Shown: positions 22,152 to 31,226, counted from the stretch's first letter. The stretch: 37,348 bases of DNA from JBDSKH01 sp050245915 (GCA_050245915.1 JBFWWZ010000029.1:1-37348), one strand, 5' to 3'. Notes: generated from the letters alone by a model not told the origin. Numbers and translations are program-made.

Positions 22152-25100
22152 CTACGGAGCCGCTCCCGCACCCGAGTTGCCGCTCACCCCGTTGGTGCCG
22201 GACATGTTGGTCTGCAGGATGCGCCACTGCTGGTCCATGCATCCGGCGAGGGTGGAGGTGCCGGCGAGCTCTTCGACGGATTGCGGGCCGACCATGTTCA
22301 CGCCGCCGATGCCGGCGTCGTAGAGCCCGTATCCGATGCTGGCTGCAGCCCCCGCGATGCCGAGCGCGCCGATGTTCTGCACCAGCACGTCTTTCGAGGT
22401 GAACACCGCAGTACCCACCGTCTTGCCGGTGGAGATCATCGCGCCGATGTTCTGCCCGCCGGGGCTGCCGGGTTTGGTGAAGCCCCAGCGCGCGATGCAC
22501 GCGGAGATCTTCGAGGGGTTCAGCAGGTCGAACACCGCCGCGGCCTTGTCGGCACCGGGGATGAACCCGGCGATCCCGGCGGCGGTGCCCATCGCGGCGA
22601 AGAAGATGCCGACGGGCGGGAAGAACATGCCGAGCACCACCGGCGCGACGACCGCCGTGAACGCCACGACCAGCTTCATGCTCTTCGCGATCTCGGTGCC
22701 GATGCGCTGGGTGCGGTTCTGCCAGAGCGCGGCGACCTTCTTGTCCGAGTCGACGTAGGCGTAGGTGACCCAGTCGAGGTTCGCGGGGTCTTCGTAGATC
22801 TGCCCGCCGACCACGCCGGAGGTGAACTTCTCGATCGACTTGTCGCCCAGCCAGTACTGCGCGCGAACCTTGATGGCGGTGCCGGCGATGAAGGAGTTGT
22901 CGGCGGGGCTCGATCCGGGGCAATAGGGCGCGTCGCCTTCGATGCTGATGCCCTCGGCGAAGGTGACCGTGTGGCAGACCACCTCGTAGGAGATGCCGGT
23001 GTGCAGCTCGGCGTCGGTGGAGGTGGTGGTCCTCAGCCTCGGGCTGTCGCCGGTGGCTTCGCCCTCGTCGACGTCGGTCCAGCCGGTGAACGAGAAGCCG
23101 TTCGAGGGCGCGCCGGCGTAGAGCAGGATGTCGGTGTCCGGCGGCATCAGGTTGCCGGTGGCTCCGCAGGGGCCCGACAGGGCGGTCGCGATGTAGCCGA
23201 TGTCCGTCTGGCGGACGGGGATCGCCTGGCCCCACGCGAAGCCGGTCACCTCCTGCACCATGCCGTCCTGGCCGGTGAGGTAGAAGGTGCGCGGCATGCT
23301 GTCGGCGCCGTAGGTTCCGGCGCGACCCTTGACGGTGAAGACGGGATCGGTGACCACGGGCTGGCAGACGTCAGCCTGCACCTTCACGTCACCGGCGGCT
23401 TTGCAGTCGAGCCGGCCGGTGGTGTTGAGCCCGAGGTTCTCGAAGCCCTCCGCATCGACGGCGCCGGTGCAGTCGGGAGTGTCGCCCTGGATGGTGACGT
23501 AGACGCCGAGCGGTCCCTGCCTGTTCACGAGCGCGGAGATCGTCGAGTAGGTCTTGGCCGCGGTGAGCGTCTCCGGGTCGACGCCCTCGAGGCCGGCCGT
23601 CTGCTTGCGCGCGTCGAAGTAGTAGCCGGGGCCGCATCCGGTGCTCTGGAAGGTGAGCAGGCCGGGGCTGCCGGCGTCGGTGAGCCGCGAGCAGGAGTCC
23701 GCGTCGAAGAATCCGGCGATGATAGTCACGTCGCGGTCGAGCTTCTCGATCACCCGGGCGGCCGCGGTCACGTCACCGGTGCCGGCGCCTCCCGGGGCGA
23801 TCGGGGCGATGCGGGTCTCGTTCCAGCCGTTGAAGACGGTACCGGCGACGAGCACGCGGGGGGTGAGGGTCACGGTCGTGCCGCCGAGGTAGCGGTCGCT
23901 GCCGTCGGGGCAGTCCGTGGCGTCGACCCGGACCTCTCCGGCGGGTTCCCCGAAGCGATCGGCGACCCCGTCGATGGTGACGTCGACCGCGTAGCAGTGC
24001 ACTGTGGTGGCGACGTACGCCGGCATCGTCGGGTCGATCGTGATCGTCAGGTCGTCGGCGGTGCCGAGTTCGGGTGCCGCGACACCGTCGAGAGACCAGC
24101 CGCTGATCGCCGCCGCCGGGTCGCCGGGCGTGACGTGCGCCGTCACCTTCGTGTACCGCAGGTAGCCCCCGCCGGTGGGCGACGAGCAGTTGTGCGGCAG
24201 GTCGTAGCCGACCGTGTCGGCGTTGTCGGCCGGGTCGAGCAGGATGCTGGGCTCGCGGCAGACGGGCCCGAAATAGACCGGGATGGTGGTCGCCTTGGTG
24301 ACCGTGAGCCGCACGAGCGGGCGGCCGGCGCTGTCGGTGCCCTGCACGGCACCGGGCGGCAGCGTGCCGAACGCCCAGAACGCGTCGGGTTCGTCGTAGA
24401 CCGGGTCGTAGTGCCCGTCGGGGTAGACGGTGACCGGGGTGCCGTACAGCCAGCCGGCGGCGCCGGCATCCGTGCGGCAGTTCGAGGCGGGGTAGACGCT
24501 GATGCCGCCGTAGCCGAGCGCGTGGGCGCTGACGGGCGAGCACGGCATCCGGAACTGCGCGACCCGCACCCAGGTCTGCGTGTCGGCGGTGACGACCCAG
24601 CGGGTGGTGGCGGCGGAGTCGACGAGCACCAGGCCGGGCGCCGGCGGGCGGTAGCCGGTCCAGTACCCGAACTCGCCGGGGGCGATGGGCTGGGCGGTGA
24701 CGCTCACGATCGTGCCGGGGAGGTATCCGGTGGCGCCACAGTTCGGCGCGGTGTCGACGCGAACGCTGCCGAGCGTCGCATCGTTGCCGCGCACGTCGAG
24801 GAGGACGCAGCGGGTCACGCGGATCGTGCGAACCTCGTCGGCCCCGTACCAGTTCGCGTCGCCCGGGTACACGACGTGGATGTCGACCAGGCCGCTCGTC
24901 GTGGTGCCGAACCGGCCGGTGCAGGTGTGCGTCGCCACCGCGACGGTGCACCAGACGGACCCGTCGGCGACGACCTGGATGTCGCCGGTCATCGACGGGT
25001 CGGAGCTCCAGGTGACCGTGACATCCTCGCCGGCCAGGGCCGACGTCGGGACGACTGGTGCGAGCGCCGGCGTGCCCAGCGCGGTGCCGACGGTGATCGG

Positions 25101-28094
25101 GGTGGCGGTGGCGAGGACGGGCAGGTAGACGACGTCGCCGGTGTACGAGGCGGTGACGGTGTGCGGGCCGGACGTGGCCCAGGTGAAGGGGCAGCTGACC
25201 GCGCGCTGGCCGGGGGCGCTGAGGTAGCGGGTGCAGGTGTCTCCGGTGTCGGAGGCGATGGTCACCGAGCCGCGGTAGTCGGCGCTGGCCCCCGGATCGT
25301 GCGACACAGTCACCTCGACGTTCACCGCGACCCCGACGGATGGGGAGACGGGTGTCACGGCGAGGCTCGTGCCGATCCTCCCGAGGGTGATCGTCTCGGC
25401 CGCGTTGCTGCCTTGGAAGAATGCGCCGTCCGGCTGGTAGACGGCCTTCACCGCGTTCTGCGGCCAGCGCAGGCCAAGGCCGGTGCCGTCGCCCGACTGG
25501 GTGTCCAGCTCCGCCACCCCGGCCGTGAGGGGCACGTTCCCGATGAACGCGAGCGAGCCGTCGGGGTCCACGCCGTAGAAGCTGACCGACCCGGTGGGGC
25601 TGAACCCGGGCGAGGTGACGGTGGCTTTCAGGTGCACGCCGCTGCCGTACGGCACGTTCGCCGGGGTGACCTCGAGCACGGTCGTCGTCACCGGCTTCGA
25701 GGGGCGGTACTCGTAGGTGTCGTCGGCGGCCAGGTTGACGCTCGACTCGCCGTAGCTGGCGACGATGTCGAGGTCGCCGCTTCCGAGCACGACATCGGTC
25801 GGCTGACAGCCGTATGCGGCGGCGCCCGCGCAGAACCACACGCTCGCGTTGCCCGAGACCGGGTTGACGGCGACGGAGCCCTTCAGCACCGTGCCGGTCG
25901 AGGTGACGAAGTCGACGCCGTGCTCGGCCGGGATGTTCGCGGCCCCGACCTTGACGTTCGCCACCAGCAGGAATCGGTCGCCCCACGCCACCGGGCTGGG
26001 GTCGGTGATCGCGACCGTGACGGTGCCGCGTGCGGAGTTGATCTGCAGCGAGCTCGAGCTGGCGGCGAAGTTCGCGTTGCCGGCGTGACTCGCGGTGACG
26101 TAGGTGACGGTGGCGATCGGCGACCACGAGATGCTGGCGGCACCGCTCGAGATGGGGGTGCTGCCGAGCGTCGCGCCGGTGGAGTCGGTGAACGTGACGC
26201 TGCCGGTGGGCCCGGCGCCGATATCCGCGAAGGTCGCCGTGAGGGTGACGGCGTCGCCGATGTCGGCGGGGTTCGGCGTGTAGGTGATCGTGGGCGCCGC
26301 GGTCTCTTTCACGACGTCGAGCGTGACGGAGGTGTCGTCGGCGGGAGCGTGGTCGGCGTCGCCCGCATAGTGCAGCAGCACGGGTCCGCTGCCGACGCCG
26401 AGCTCGTCGGACGAGATCGAGTACCTGCCCGCCCCGGTGAGGGTCGCGGTGGCGATGAGGGTGCTGTTCCACCAGAGTTCGACGTCGCCGGCGGGTGTGG
26501 TGCCGGTGGTCGTGTAGACGCTTCCCGTGAAGAGCTGCGCGGCACCGTACCGGATGCTGCGCACCGCATCGCCCTCGACCGTGATGACCGTCGGGATGCG
26601 GGGCACCGTGTACAGCGTCGACCCGGGCACGTACGACCCGTCGCCGTTGTATCGCACGAGCAGCTCGCGGGTGCCGAGCCCGGCGAGGTCGACCGGGATT
26701 GTCGCGACCCCGCTGACGTCGACCGCGGTCGGACCCCAACTGGTGGCGCCGGCGCTGAGCGTGACGGTGCCGCCGGGGGTGCCGTACGACAGCGGGCCGG
26801 CGGTGAGGGTGACGCTCACGGTGGCGGTGTTGCCGCCGCCCTGGGTCGAGGTGACCGCGATGTTCGCCGTGCGGTCCCGGTAGGTGAAGTCGAGCGGGGC
26901 GGAGTCGGCGGCGGCGTTGCCCGCATCGCCGAGGTAGTGGGCGATGAGCTGGTAGTCGCCCGCGGGCAGGGTCTCGCCGACGTAGGCGTCGAGGTGCCCT
27001 GCCGCGTCGATCGCCTGGGTGCCGAGGTCGACGGTTCCCCCGGCGGACGGGAGCGCCTCGATCCGCACGCTCCCGGTCGGCGTCGTCCCGGTGACATCGA
27101 TGCTGAGTGCGACGAACTGACCGGTCAGCGATTCGGTCGCGGGTGCCGTCATCGTCACCGTGGTGCCGGGGGTCGCGGTCGCCGCACTGCCGGGCGTCAC
27201 GGCGACGATCAAAGGCAGAACCAAGCTGATGGATACCGCGGCAGCCACCCGCGCACGCCGGCTCACCGGCGGGGCCGGCTGCTCCGTCGCCGGCTGGTCG
27301 CGTCTGTACAGCACCGCCTGCGCGACGAACGGCAGCCCGCCGACCAGCACGAGCGCCGCGAACCGCACCGCGACCTGGATGCCGGGGTCGGGCACCAGCA
27401 GCGCCGCACCCTCGCTGACCCCGGCGGTGACGCCGACTGCGGCGAGCAACGTGATCGCGGTGGCGGGACCTCTCCCCCGGACGCGCCGCGAGCTCTCGCG
27501 GAGAGCCGCGCGCGGTGTCAGTCCGTCGAGCCACACCGCCGCGAGCGCGAGCGACCAGCGGACGAGCACGAGCACGGCGACGCCGAACGGGATCGCCATC
27601 GCGATCGTGCGCTCGGACCGGTCTCGGCGGGCGATCAGCCTCACGAGGCCGACAACCAGGAACACGGGGGCGGCGATGATCGAACCGAGCGCGGCAGCGA
27701 GAATCAGGATGACGACGGCGACGGCGCGGGGGGCTCGCGTGACCGACCTGCCGACGGCGGACGGCATCCCGATGCGTCGTCTGTCGAGGGCGGCGGATGC
27801 CGCCTGGCTGACCGTGCCCGCCCAGGTGAGGGTCGCGAGGATCGCGAGCAGCACGAGGGGTGACAGGATCGCCGCGGCCGTCGCGCTCCAGGTCTCGAAG
27901 GAGCCGAGGGATTCGACGAGCGACTCGTAGACGGCGACGCCGACGAGGCCCGCGTACCCGATGGTGATGGCGAGGATGGCGAGGCCGCCCGCCAGCACGG
28001 TCAGGCCGATCGGCACCAGGGTGCGCAGGTGAACGCGCAGGATCCCGCGGGCCGCGGCGAGAGCCCGGCGTGCGCGCGAACGGATCTCTGCCAT
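22152..28094 (-). CDS. Giant membrane-anchored surface protein with Ig-like and Cys-paired repeats, 1980 residues
   Basis: ATG 28094 follows GAAGGA. The N-terminal 300 residues form about six hydrophobic helices (near 24-58, 72-94, 123-150, 163-186, 213-262) and a further helix at 282-303 ending V-T-P-G-S-A-A, after which the chain should be outside the cell. About 310-1080 is a string of bacterial Ig-like domains, each with T-P-T-G-S-V or G-T-V-T-L and a [YH]-x-G-D-x-x-[YF] strand. The next roughly 650 residues form about eight repeats. Each starts with a Cys and has a second Cys some 20-70 residues later, then [YW]-L-x-G-T-x-V, ending F-x-G-W, an InlB_B-like pattern with an added disulfide. 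The last 180 residues contain a hydrophobic block (V-A-P-V-V-L-G-M-F-F). An adhesin or wall-spanning role is inference. Confidence 0.85.
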   Translation of the reverse strand: MAEIRSRARRALAAARGILRVHLRTLVPIGLTVLAGGLAILAITIGYAGLVGVAVYESLVESLGSFETWSATAAAILSPLVLLAILATLTWAGTVSQAASAALDRRRIGMPSAVGRSVTRAPRAVAVVILILAAALGSIIAAPVFLVVGLVRLIARRDRSERTIAMAIPFGVAVLVLVRWSLALAAVWLDGLTPRAALRESSRRVRGRGPATAITLLAAVGVTAGVSEGAALLVPDPGIQVAVRFAALVLVGGLPFVAQAVLYRRDQPATEQPAPPVSRRARVAAAVSISLVLPLIVAVTPGSAATATPGTTVTMTAPATESLTGQFVALSIDVTGTTPTGSVRIEALPSAGGTVDLGTQAIDAAGHLDAYVGETLPAGDYQLIAHYLGDAGNAAADSAPLDFTYRDRTANIAVTSTQGGGNTATVSVTLTAGPLSYGTPGGTVTLSAGATSWGPTAVDVSGVATIPVDLAGLGTRELLVRYNGDGSYVPGSTLYTVPRIPTVITVEGDAVRSIRYGAAQLFTGSVYTTTGTTPAGDVELWWNSTLIATATLTGAGRYSISSDELGVGSGPVLLHYAGDADHAPADDTSVTLDVVKETAAPTITYTPNPADIGDAVTLTATFADIGAGPTGSVTFTDSTGATLGSTPISSGAASISWSPIATVTYVTASHAGNANFAASSSSLQINSARGTVTVAITDPSPVAWGDRFLLVANVKVGAANIPAEHGVDFVTSTGTVLKGSVAVNPVSGNASVWFCAGAAAYGCQPTDVVLGSGDLDIVASYGESSVNLAADDTYEYRPSKPVTTTVLEVTPANVPYGSGVHLKATVTSPGFSPTGSVSFYGVDPDGSLAFIGNVPLTAGVAELDTQSGDGTGLGLRWPQNAVKAVYQPDGAFFQGSNAAETITLGRIGTSLAVTPVSPSVGVAVNVEVTVSHDPGASADYRGSVTIASDTGDTCTRYLSAPGQRAVSCPFTWATSGPHTVTASYTGDVVYLPVLATATPITVGTALGTPALAPVVPTSALAGEDVTVTWSSDPSMTGDIQVVADGSVWCTVAVATHTCTGRFGTTTSGLVDIHVVYPGDANWYGADEVRTIRVTRCVLLDVRGNDATLGSVRVDTAPNCGATGYLPGTIVSVTAQPIAPGEFGYWTGYRPPAPGLVLVDSAATTRWVVTADTQTWVRVAQFRMPCSPVSAHALGYGGISVYPASNCRTDAGAAGWLYGTPVTVYPDGHYDPVYDEPDAFWAFGTLPPGAVQGTDSAGRPLVRLTVTKATTIPVYFGPVCREPSILLDPADNADTVGYDLPHNCSSPTGGGYLRYTKVTAHVTPGDPAAAISGWSLDGVAAPELGTADDLTITIDPTMPAYVATTVHCYAVDVTIDGVADRFGEPAGEVRVDATDCPDGSDRYLGGTTVTLTPRVLVAGTVFNGWNETRIAPIAPGGAGTGDVTAAARVIEKLDRDVTIIAGFFDADSCSRLTDAGSPGLLTFQSTGCGPGYYFDARKQTAGLEGVDPETLTAAKTYSTISALVNRQGPLGVYVTIQGDTPDCTGAVDAEGFENLGLNTTGRLDCKAAGDVKVQADVCQPVVTDPVFTVKGRAGTYGADSMPRTFYLTGQDGMVQEVTGFAWGQAIPVRQTDIGYIATALSGPCGATGNLMPPDTDILLYAGAPSNGFSFTGWTDVDEGEATGDSPRLRTTTSTDAELHTGISYEVVCHTVTFAEGISIEGDAPYCPGSSPADNSFIAGTAIKVRAQYWLGDKSIEKFTSGVVGGQIYEDPANLDWVTYAYVDSDKKVAALWQNRTQRIGTEIAKSMKLVVAFTAVVAPVVLGMFFPPVGIFFAAMGTAAGIAGFIPGADKAAAVFDLLNPSKISACIARWGFTKPGSPGGQNIGAMISTGKTVGTAVFTSKDVLVQNIGALGIAGAAASIGYGLYDAGIGGVNMVGPQSVEELAGTSTLAGCMDQQWRILQTNMSGTNGVSGNSGAGAAP

Positions 28095-28344
28095 CACGGT
28101 CCTTCGGTCCCATCCGGCGCTCGGGCGCGCTGGACTCGGCGAATCGGGTTCGCTGAAAAGTGAGGGTATCCCCGTGTCGGAACTGTGAGCGATACCCGGT
28201 TCGGGGGTGGGGGTACGCGTGTCGGGGTACAGATCAGCCGGCCCGCGAAGGGGCGTACCCTCGGTGACATGACATCGATCGGTTCGGAGGTTCCCGGCGC
28301 TCACGCCGGAGGCAGGTAGCGGGCGTCGCCGCTCTGCCCGCCTG
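28095..28344. other. Region between the giant surface protein and the FBP protein
   Basis: It holds the promoter area of the leftward giant gene and the place where the N-terminus of the rightward FBP protein should be. An ATG at 28269 reads only 16 codons before TAG. In the FBP frame there is a stop at 28270 and no ATG, GTG or TTG until 28420. I see no other gene. Confidence 0.5.
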
Positions 28345-28419
28345 AACACCTTCGACTGGGACCGACTCGACTTCCTCGGCTGGCGCGATCCGAAAGCCGC
28401 CCGCCGCGCCTACGTCGTC

Positions 28420-28746
28420 GTGCCGTTGGAGTCCGGCCCGGTCGGCATCCTGCTGTGCCAGGCCGAGGCGGCGCCCCGCACCCGCGCCCAGTGCTCCTGG
28501 TGCCAGGACGTCGAGCTGCCGAACGACGTGGTGTTCTACTCGGCCCGTCGCGCCGGACCGGACGGGAGGAAGGGCGACACCGTCGGCACGCTCGTCTGCG
28601 CGGGGTTCGAATGCTCGGCCAACGTGCGGCGCGTGCCCTCGACCGCGTCGATGGGCTTCGATCCGGATGCCGTGCGGACGTCGCGCATCGAGACGTTACG
28701 TGAGCGGGCGACGGCGTTCGCCGGCGTCGTGCTGCACGGGACGTAG
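28420..28746 (+). CDS. FBP-domain (treble-clef zinc finger) protein, 5' end uncertain or lost
   Basis: The C-terminal zinc domain is clear: C-S-W-C followed by C-A-G-F-E-C about 40 residues later, with the family sequence V-V-F-Y-S-A-R-R-A-G and G-D-T-V-G-T-L-V-C between. Family members are about 160 residues, and the homologous sequence here continues upstream in frame to 28345 (F-L-G-W-R-D-P-K). No start codon exists for that part before the frame's stop at 28270. Only GTG 28420 is usable, giving 108 residues without the usual N-terminal helix. Either the gene has lost its start by a small deletion or frameshift, or a non-standard start is used. In EF-G-binding members this domain touches the translation machinery; the role here is unknown. 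Confidence 0.65.
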   Translation: MPLESGPVGILLCQAEAAPRTRAQCSWCQDVELPNDVVFYSARRAGPDGRKGDTVGTLVCAGFECSANVRRVPSTASMGFDPDAVRTSRIETLRERATAFAGVVLHGT

Positions 28747-30249
28747 TCAGGCGGCGTCGCGCGACTGCACCGTTCCGATGCTCCCGGTGACCGGCGCGAT
28801 CCGGTCGCCGAACAGCATCCTCGACAGCGCGACCCGCACCCGGCGGCGCAGGGTGATGCGTCCGCGCGAGTCCGGCCGCAGCTGCAGCGGCGCGTAGCCT
28901 CCGGCCGGCACGGGCAGCCGCGGCTCCGCGTGCACTTCGACGTACTCGCCGCCCGGGAGTCGCACGATGCGGCCCGTCTCGTACCCGTGCCGCTCGACCT
29001 CGCGGTCGCGCCCCTGCAGACCGAGGCAGATGCGCCGGGTCACCGCGAAGGCGATCAGTGGTCCGGCGAACAGCAGCACCTGGAAGGTGACAAGCACCCC
29101 TTCGAGCGAGAGGCGCAGCAGGTGCGCGAGCAGGTCCGCGCTCGCGGCGCCCCAGAGGATGCCGTAGAACGTCATCCCGGCGACCCCGATCGCGGCGCGG
29201 GTGGGCACGTCGCGCGGCCGGTCGAGGTACGGCACCCCTGTGTCGCGCCGCACCCGGTTCTCGAGGAACGGGTACACCGCGATCGCCAGCAGGAACAACC
29301 CGACGACGGCGAGCGGCACCAGCACCGCGAGCGTCAGCGTGTAGCCGCCGACCTCGATCTCCCATCCTGGCGGCACCAGGCGCAGCGCCCCGTCGAGGAA
29401 CCCGGTGTACCAGTCGGGCTGGCTGCCGGCCGAGGCGTTGCCGGGGTCGGACGGGCCGTACAGCCAGACCGGGCTGATGGTCACGGTCGCCGAGATGAGC
29501 AGAAGCAGAGCGGTGACGGTGACGAAGGTGCGGCCCGCCCGTCGCGCGGCGGCAGGCAGCACCGGGACGGCATCCACCCCTCTGCGCGGCAGCGCCGGGA
29601 CCCGCCACTGCAGCCGCGCCCGCACCGCGATGACGGCGAGCAGCCCCGCGGACGCGACCAGGTGCAGCACCCAGATGTTCTCGATGATGCGGCCCGGGAA
29701 GCCGCCGCCGAACAGCAGGTTCGCGATCCAAGTTCCGACGATCGGGATCCCGAGCACGATGCCCTCGACGATGCGCAACCCGGTGCCCGACAGCATGTCG
29801 TCGGGGAGGGCGTACCCGCTCCAGCCGGCGGCGAGCGCCGCAATCAGGGTGAGGAACAGCAGCACCCAGGCCCACTGGCGCTTGCCGCGGAACGCGCCGG
29901 TGAAGAACGCGACCAGCAGCTGCCCGATGATGCTCGCCGGCAGCAGCAGCGCAGCCCAGTGGTGCGCCTGCCGGATCAGCAGCCCGCCTGGGACGTCGAA
30001 GCTGACGGCGACGGTCGAGGCGAACGCCTTCGACACCTCCGTGCCGTGCAGCGGCGGGTAACCACCCTGGTAGGCGACCGTCTCGCTGCTCGGCACATAG
30101 AAGACGGTGAGCACGATGCCGGTCAGCATCAGCACGACGACGGATGCGATGGTGACGACGCCGAAGACGTCTGTCCAGTGGCGCTGGTGCGTGCGCCGGC
30201 GCAGCGCCTCGATGAACGGCAGGGTCTGGAGTTTCGCGGTGATCCTCAC
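28747..30249 (-). CDS. QcrB-like cytochrome b paralogue lacking two haem ligands, 500 residues
   Basis: Homologous over its length to the actinobacterial cytochrome b of the bc1 complex: R-Q-A-H-H-W-A-A (H96/H97), F-F-T-G-A-F-R, G-Y-A-L-P-D-D-M-L-S-G-T-G, helix D L-H (H196), the quinone-site motif P-D-W-Y (278-281), and the C-terminal L-E-N-R-V/R-P-R-D-V-P region. The second ligand of each pair is missing: position 110 is Gln and 210 is Arg, with no other His nearby. It is not in a qcrCAB operon. GTG 30249 is the start, 10 bases downstream of an ECF41-like -10 element. Divergent from the ECF41 sigma gene. The electron partner is unknown. Confidence 0.87.
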   Translation of the reverse strand: MRITAKLQTLPFIEALRRRTHQRHWTDVFGVVTIASVVVLMLTGIVLTVFYVPSSETVAYQGGYPPLHGTEVSKAFASTVAVSFDVPGGLLIRQAHHWAALLLPASIIGQLLVAFFTGAFRGKRQWAWVLLFLTLIAALAAGWSGYALPDDMLSGTGLRIVEGIVLGIPIVGTWIANLLFGGGFPGRIIENIWVLHLVASAGLLAVIAVRARLQWRVPALPRRGVDAVPVLPAAARRAGRTFVTVTALLLLISATVTISPVWLYGPSDPGNASAGSQPDWYTGFLDGALRLVPPGWEIEVGGYTLTLAVLVPLAVVGLFLLAIAVYPFLENRVRRDTGVPYLDRPRDVPTRAAIGVAGMTFYGILWGAASADLLAHLLRLSLEGVLVTFQVLLFAGPLIAFAVTRRICLGLQGRDREVERHGYETGRIVRLPGGEYVEVHAEPRLPVPAGGYAPLQLRPDSRGRITLRRRVRVALSRMLFGDRIAPVTGSIGTVQSRDAA

Positions 30250-30258
30250 ACCAGTTAA

Positions 30259-30285
30259 GACTGAGCAGCCCGACCGGTTGTGACA
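30259..30285 (-). promoter_or_regulatory. ECF41-like promoter for the cytochrome b gene
   Basis: On the minus strand TGTCACA (30285-30279), 16 bases, then AGTC (30262-30259). ECF41 sigma factors are reported to use TGTCACA at -35 and CGTC at -10; the match is exact at -35 and three of four at -10. The start of transcription would fall within a few bases of GTG 30249, so the transcript is probably leaderless. Confidence 0.6.
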
Positions 30286-30296
30286 CTCTGGACGGA

Positions 30297-31184
30297 ATGG
30301 ATATCGAGCCGCTGCGACGCCGGTCGTTCGCGATCGCGTACCGGATGCTGGGCTCCGTCTCCGAGGCGGAGGACGTCGTGCAGGACGCCCTGCTGCGGGT
30401 CTCACAGACCCCCGACATCGAGAATCCGCTCGCGTTCGTGACCACCGTGACGACGCGGCTCGCGATCACCGAACTGCAGTCGGCGCGGCGGCGGCGCGAG
30501 ACCTATGTCGGCTCGTGGCTGCCGGAGCCGGTCATCACGTCCGACGACCCCGCCGTCGTCTCGGAGACCTCGGAGGGTGTCTCGATGGCGCTGCTCACCG
30601 CGCTCGAGACGCTGACCCCGGAGCAGCGCGCGGCGCTGATCCTGCACGACGTCTTCGACTACGGGTACGACGAGGTGGCGTCGATTCTGGATACCTCGGC
30701 GGCGAACGCGCGGCAGCTGGTGTCACGGGCACGCGGTTACGCGACGGCCGGGTCGTCGCGGTTCACGGTCGAGCCGGGGGCGCATGCGGCGCTGGTGGCG
30801 GCGTTCTTCGCGGCTGCGCGTTCGAGCGACATCGAGGGGCTCGAGAGGCTGCTCGCGGAGGATGTCGCGATGACCGGCGACGGCGGCGGCGTGGTGCCCG
30901 CGCTCGGGCGGACGGTGTCGGGGCGCTTCAGGGTCGCGAAGACTCTGGTCAACGGGATGCGGGAGTGGGGCCGGTACTCGGGGATCACCTGGCGCGATGT
31001 GCCGGTGAACGGCGGGCCGGGGCAGGTGTTCACCGATGCCGCCGGGCGCGTGCTCGGGGTGTTGGCGCTGACCGTGGTCGACGGGGTGGTGACCTCGGTG
31101 GATGCCGTGGTCAACCCCGCCAAGCTCGCTCACCTCGGCGAGGTGGGCGATCTCGAGGCGATGCAGCGCGCGCCGCGGGACTAG
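30297..31184 (+). CDS. ECF41-group (SigJ-like) RNA polymerase sigma factor, 295 residues
   Basis: Sigma-2 lies in about residues 5-68 (R-S-F-A-I-A-Y-R-M-L-G-S, A-E-D-V-V-Q-D) and sigma-4 at 95-150 (L-T-P-E-Q-R-A, Y-D-E-V-A-S-I-L-D). The linker motif W-L-P-E-P at 74-78 is specific to ECF41. The C-terminal 130 residues form a SnoaL-like domain with D-G-G-G (195-198) and the terminal N-P-A-K-L; in this group the extension tunes activity instead of an anti-sigma factor. ATG 30297. ECF41 genes usually neighbour a carboxymuconolactone decarboxylase, oxidoreductase or epimerase gene; here the divergent neighbour is a cytochrome b, which carries an ECF41-type promoter. Confidence 0.92.
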   Translation: MDIEPLRRRSFAIAYRMLGSVSEAEDVVQDALLRVSQTPDIENPLAFVTTVTTRLAITELQSARRRRETYVGSWLPEPVITSDDPAVVSETSEGVSMALLTALETLTPEQRAALILHDVFDYGYDEVASILDTSAANARQLVSRARGYATAGSSRFTVEPGAHAALVAAFFAAARSSDIEGLERLLAEDVAMTGDGGGVVPALGRTVSGRFRVAKTLVNGMREWGRYSGITWRDVPVNGGPGQVFTDAAGRVLGVLALTVVDGVVTSVDAVVNPAKLAHLGEVGDLEAMQRAPRD

Positions 31185-31190
31185 GTTCAA

Positions 31191-31226
31191 CCGAGCGTTA
31201 ACGATGTATCGTTAGATATCGCTCGG
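31191..31226. promoter_or_regulatory. Two nested inverted repeats upstream of padR
   Basis: TAACGAT-GT-ATCGTTA (31199-31214) is a perfect dyad of the type bound by PadR repressors. It is enclosed by CCGAGCG (31191-31197) and CGCTCGG (31220-31226), whose centre is shifted by two bases. The region is 13 bases before the padR start and could also act as a transcriptional hairpin after the sigma gene. Confidence 0.6.

Noticed and set aside
22053..27863. A 1936-codon open frame on the plus strand opposite the giant surface protein
   Set aside because: It is the mirror of a GC-rich gene: biased Arg/Gly/Asp/Val composition, no domain, no ribosome binding site, and it overlaps both the hydrolase gene and the surface gene. 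The minus-strand reading has clear domains.
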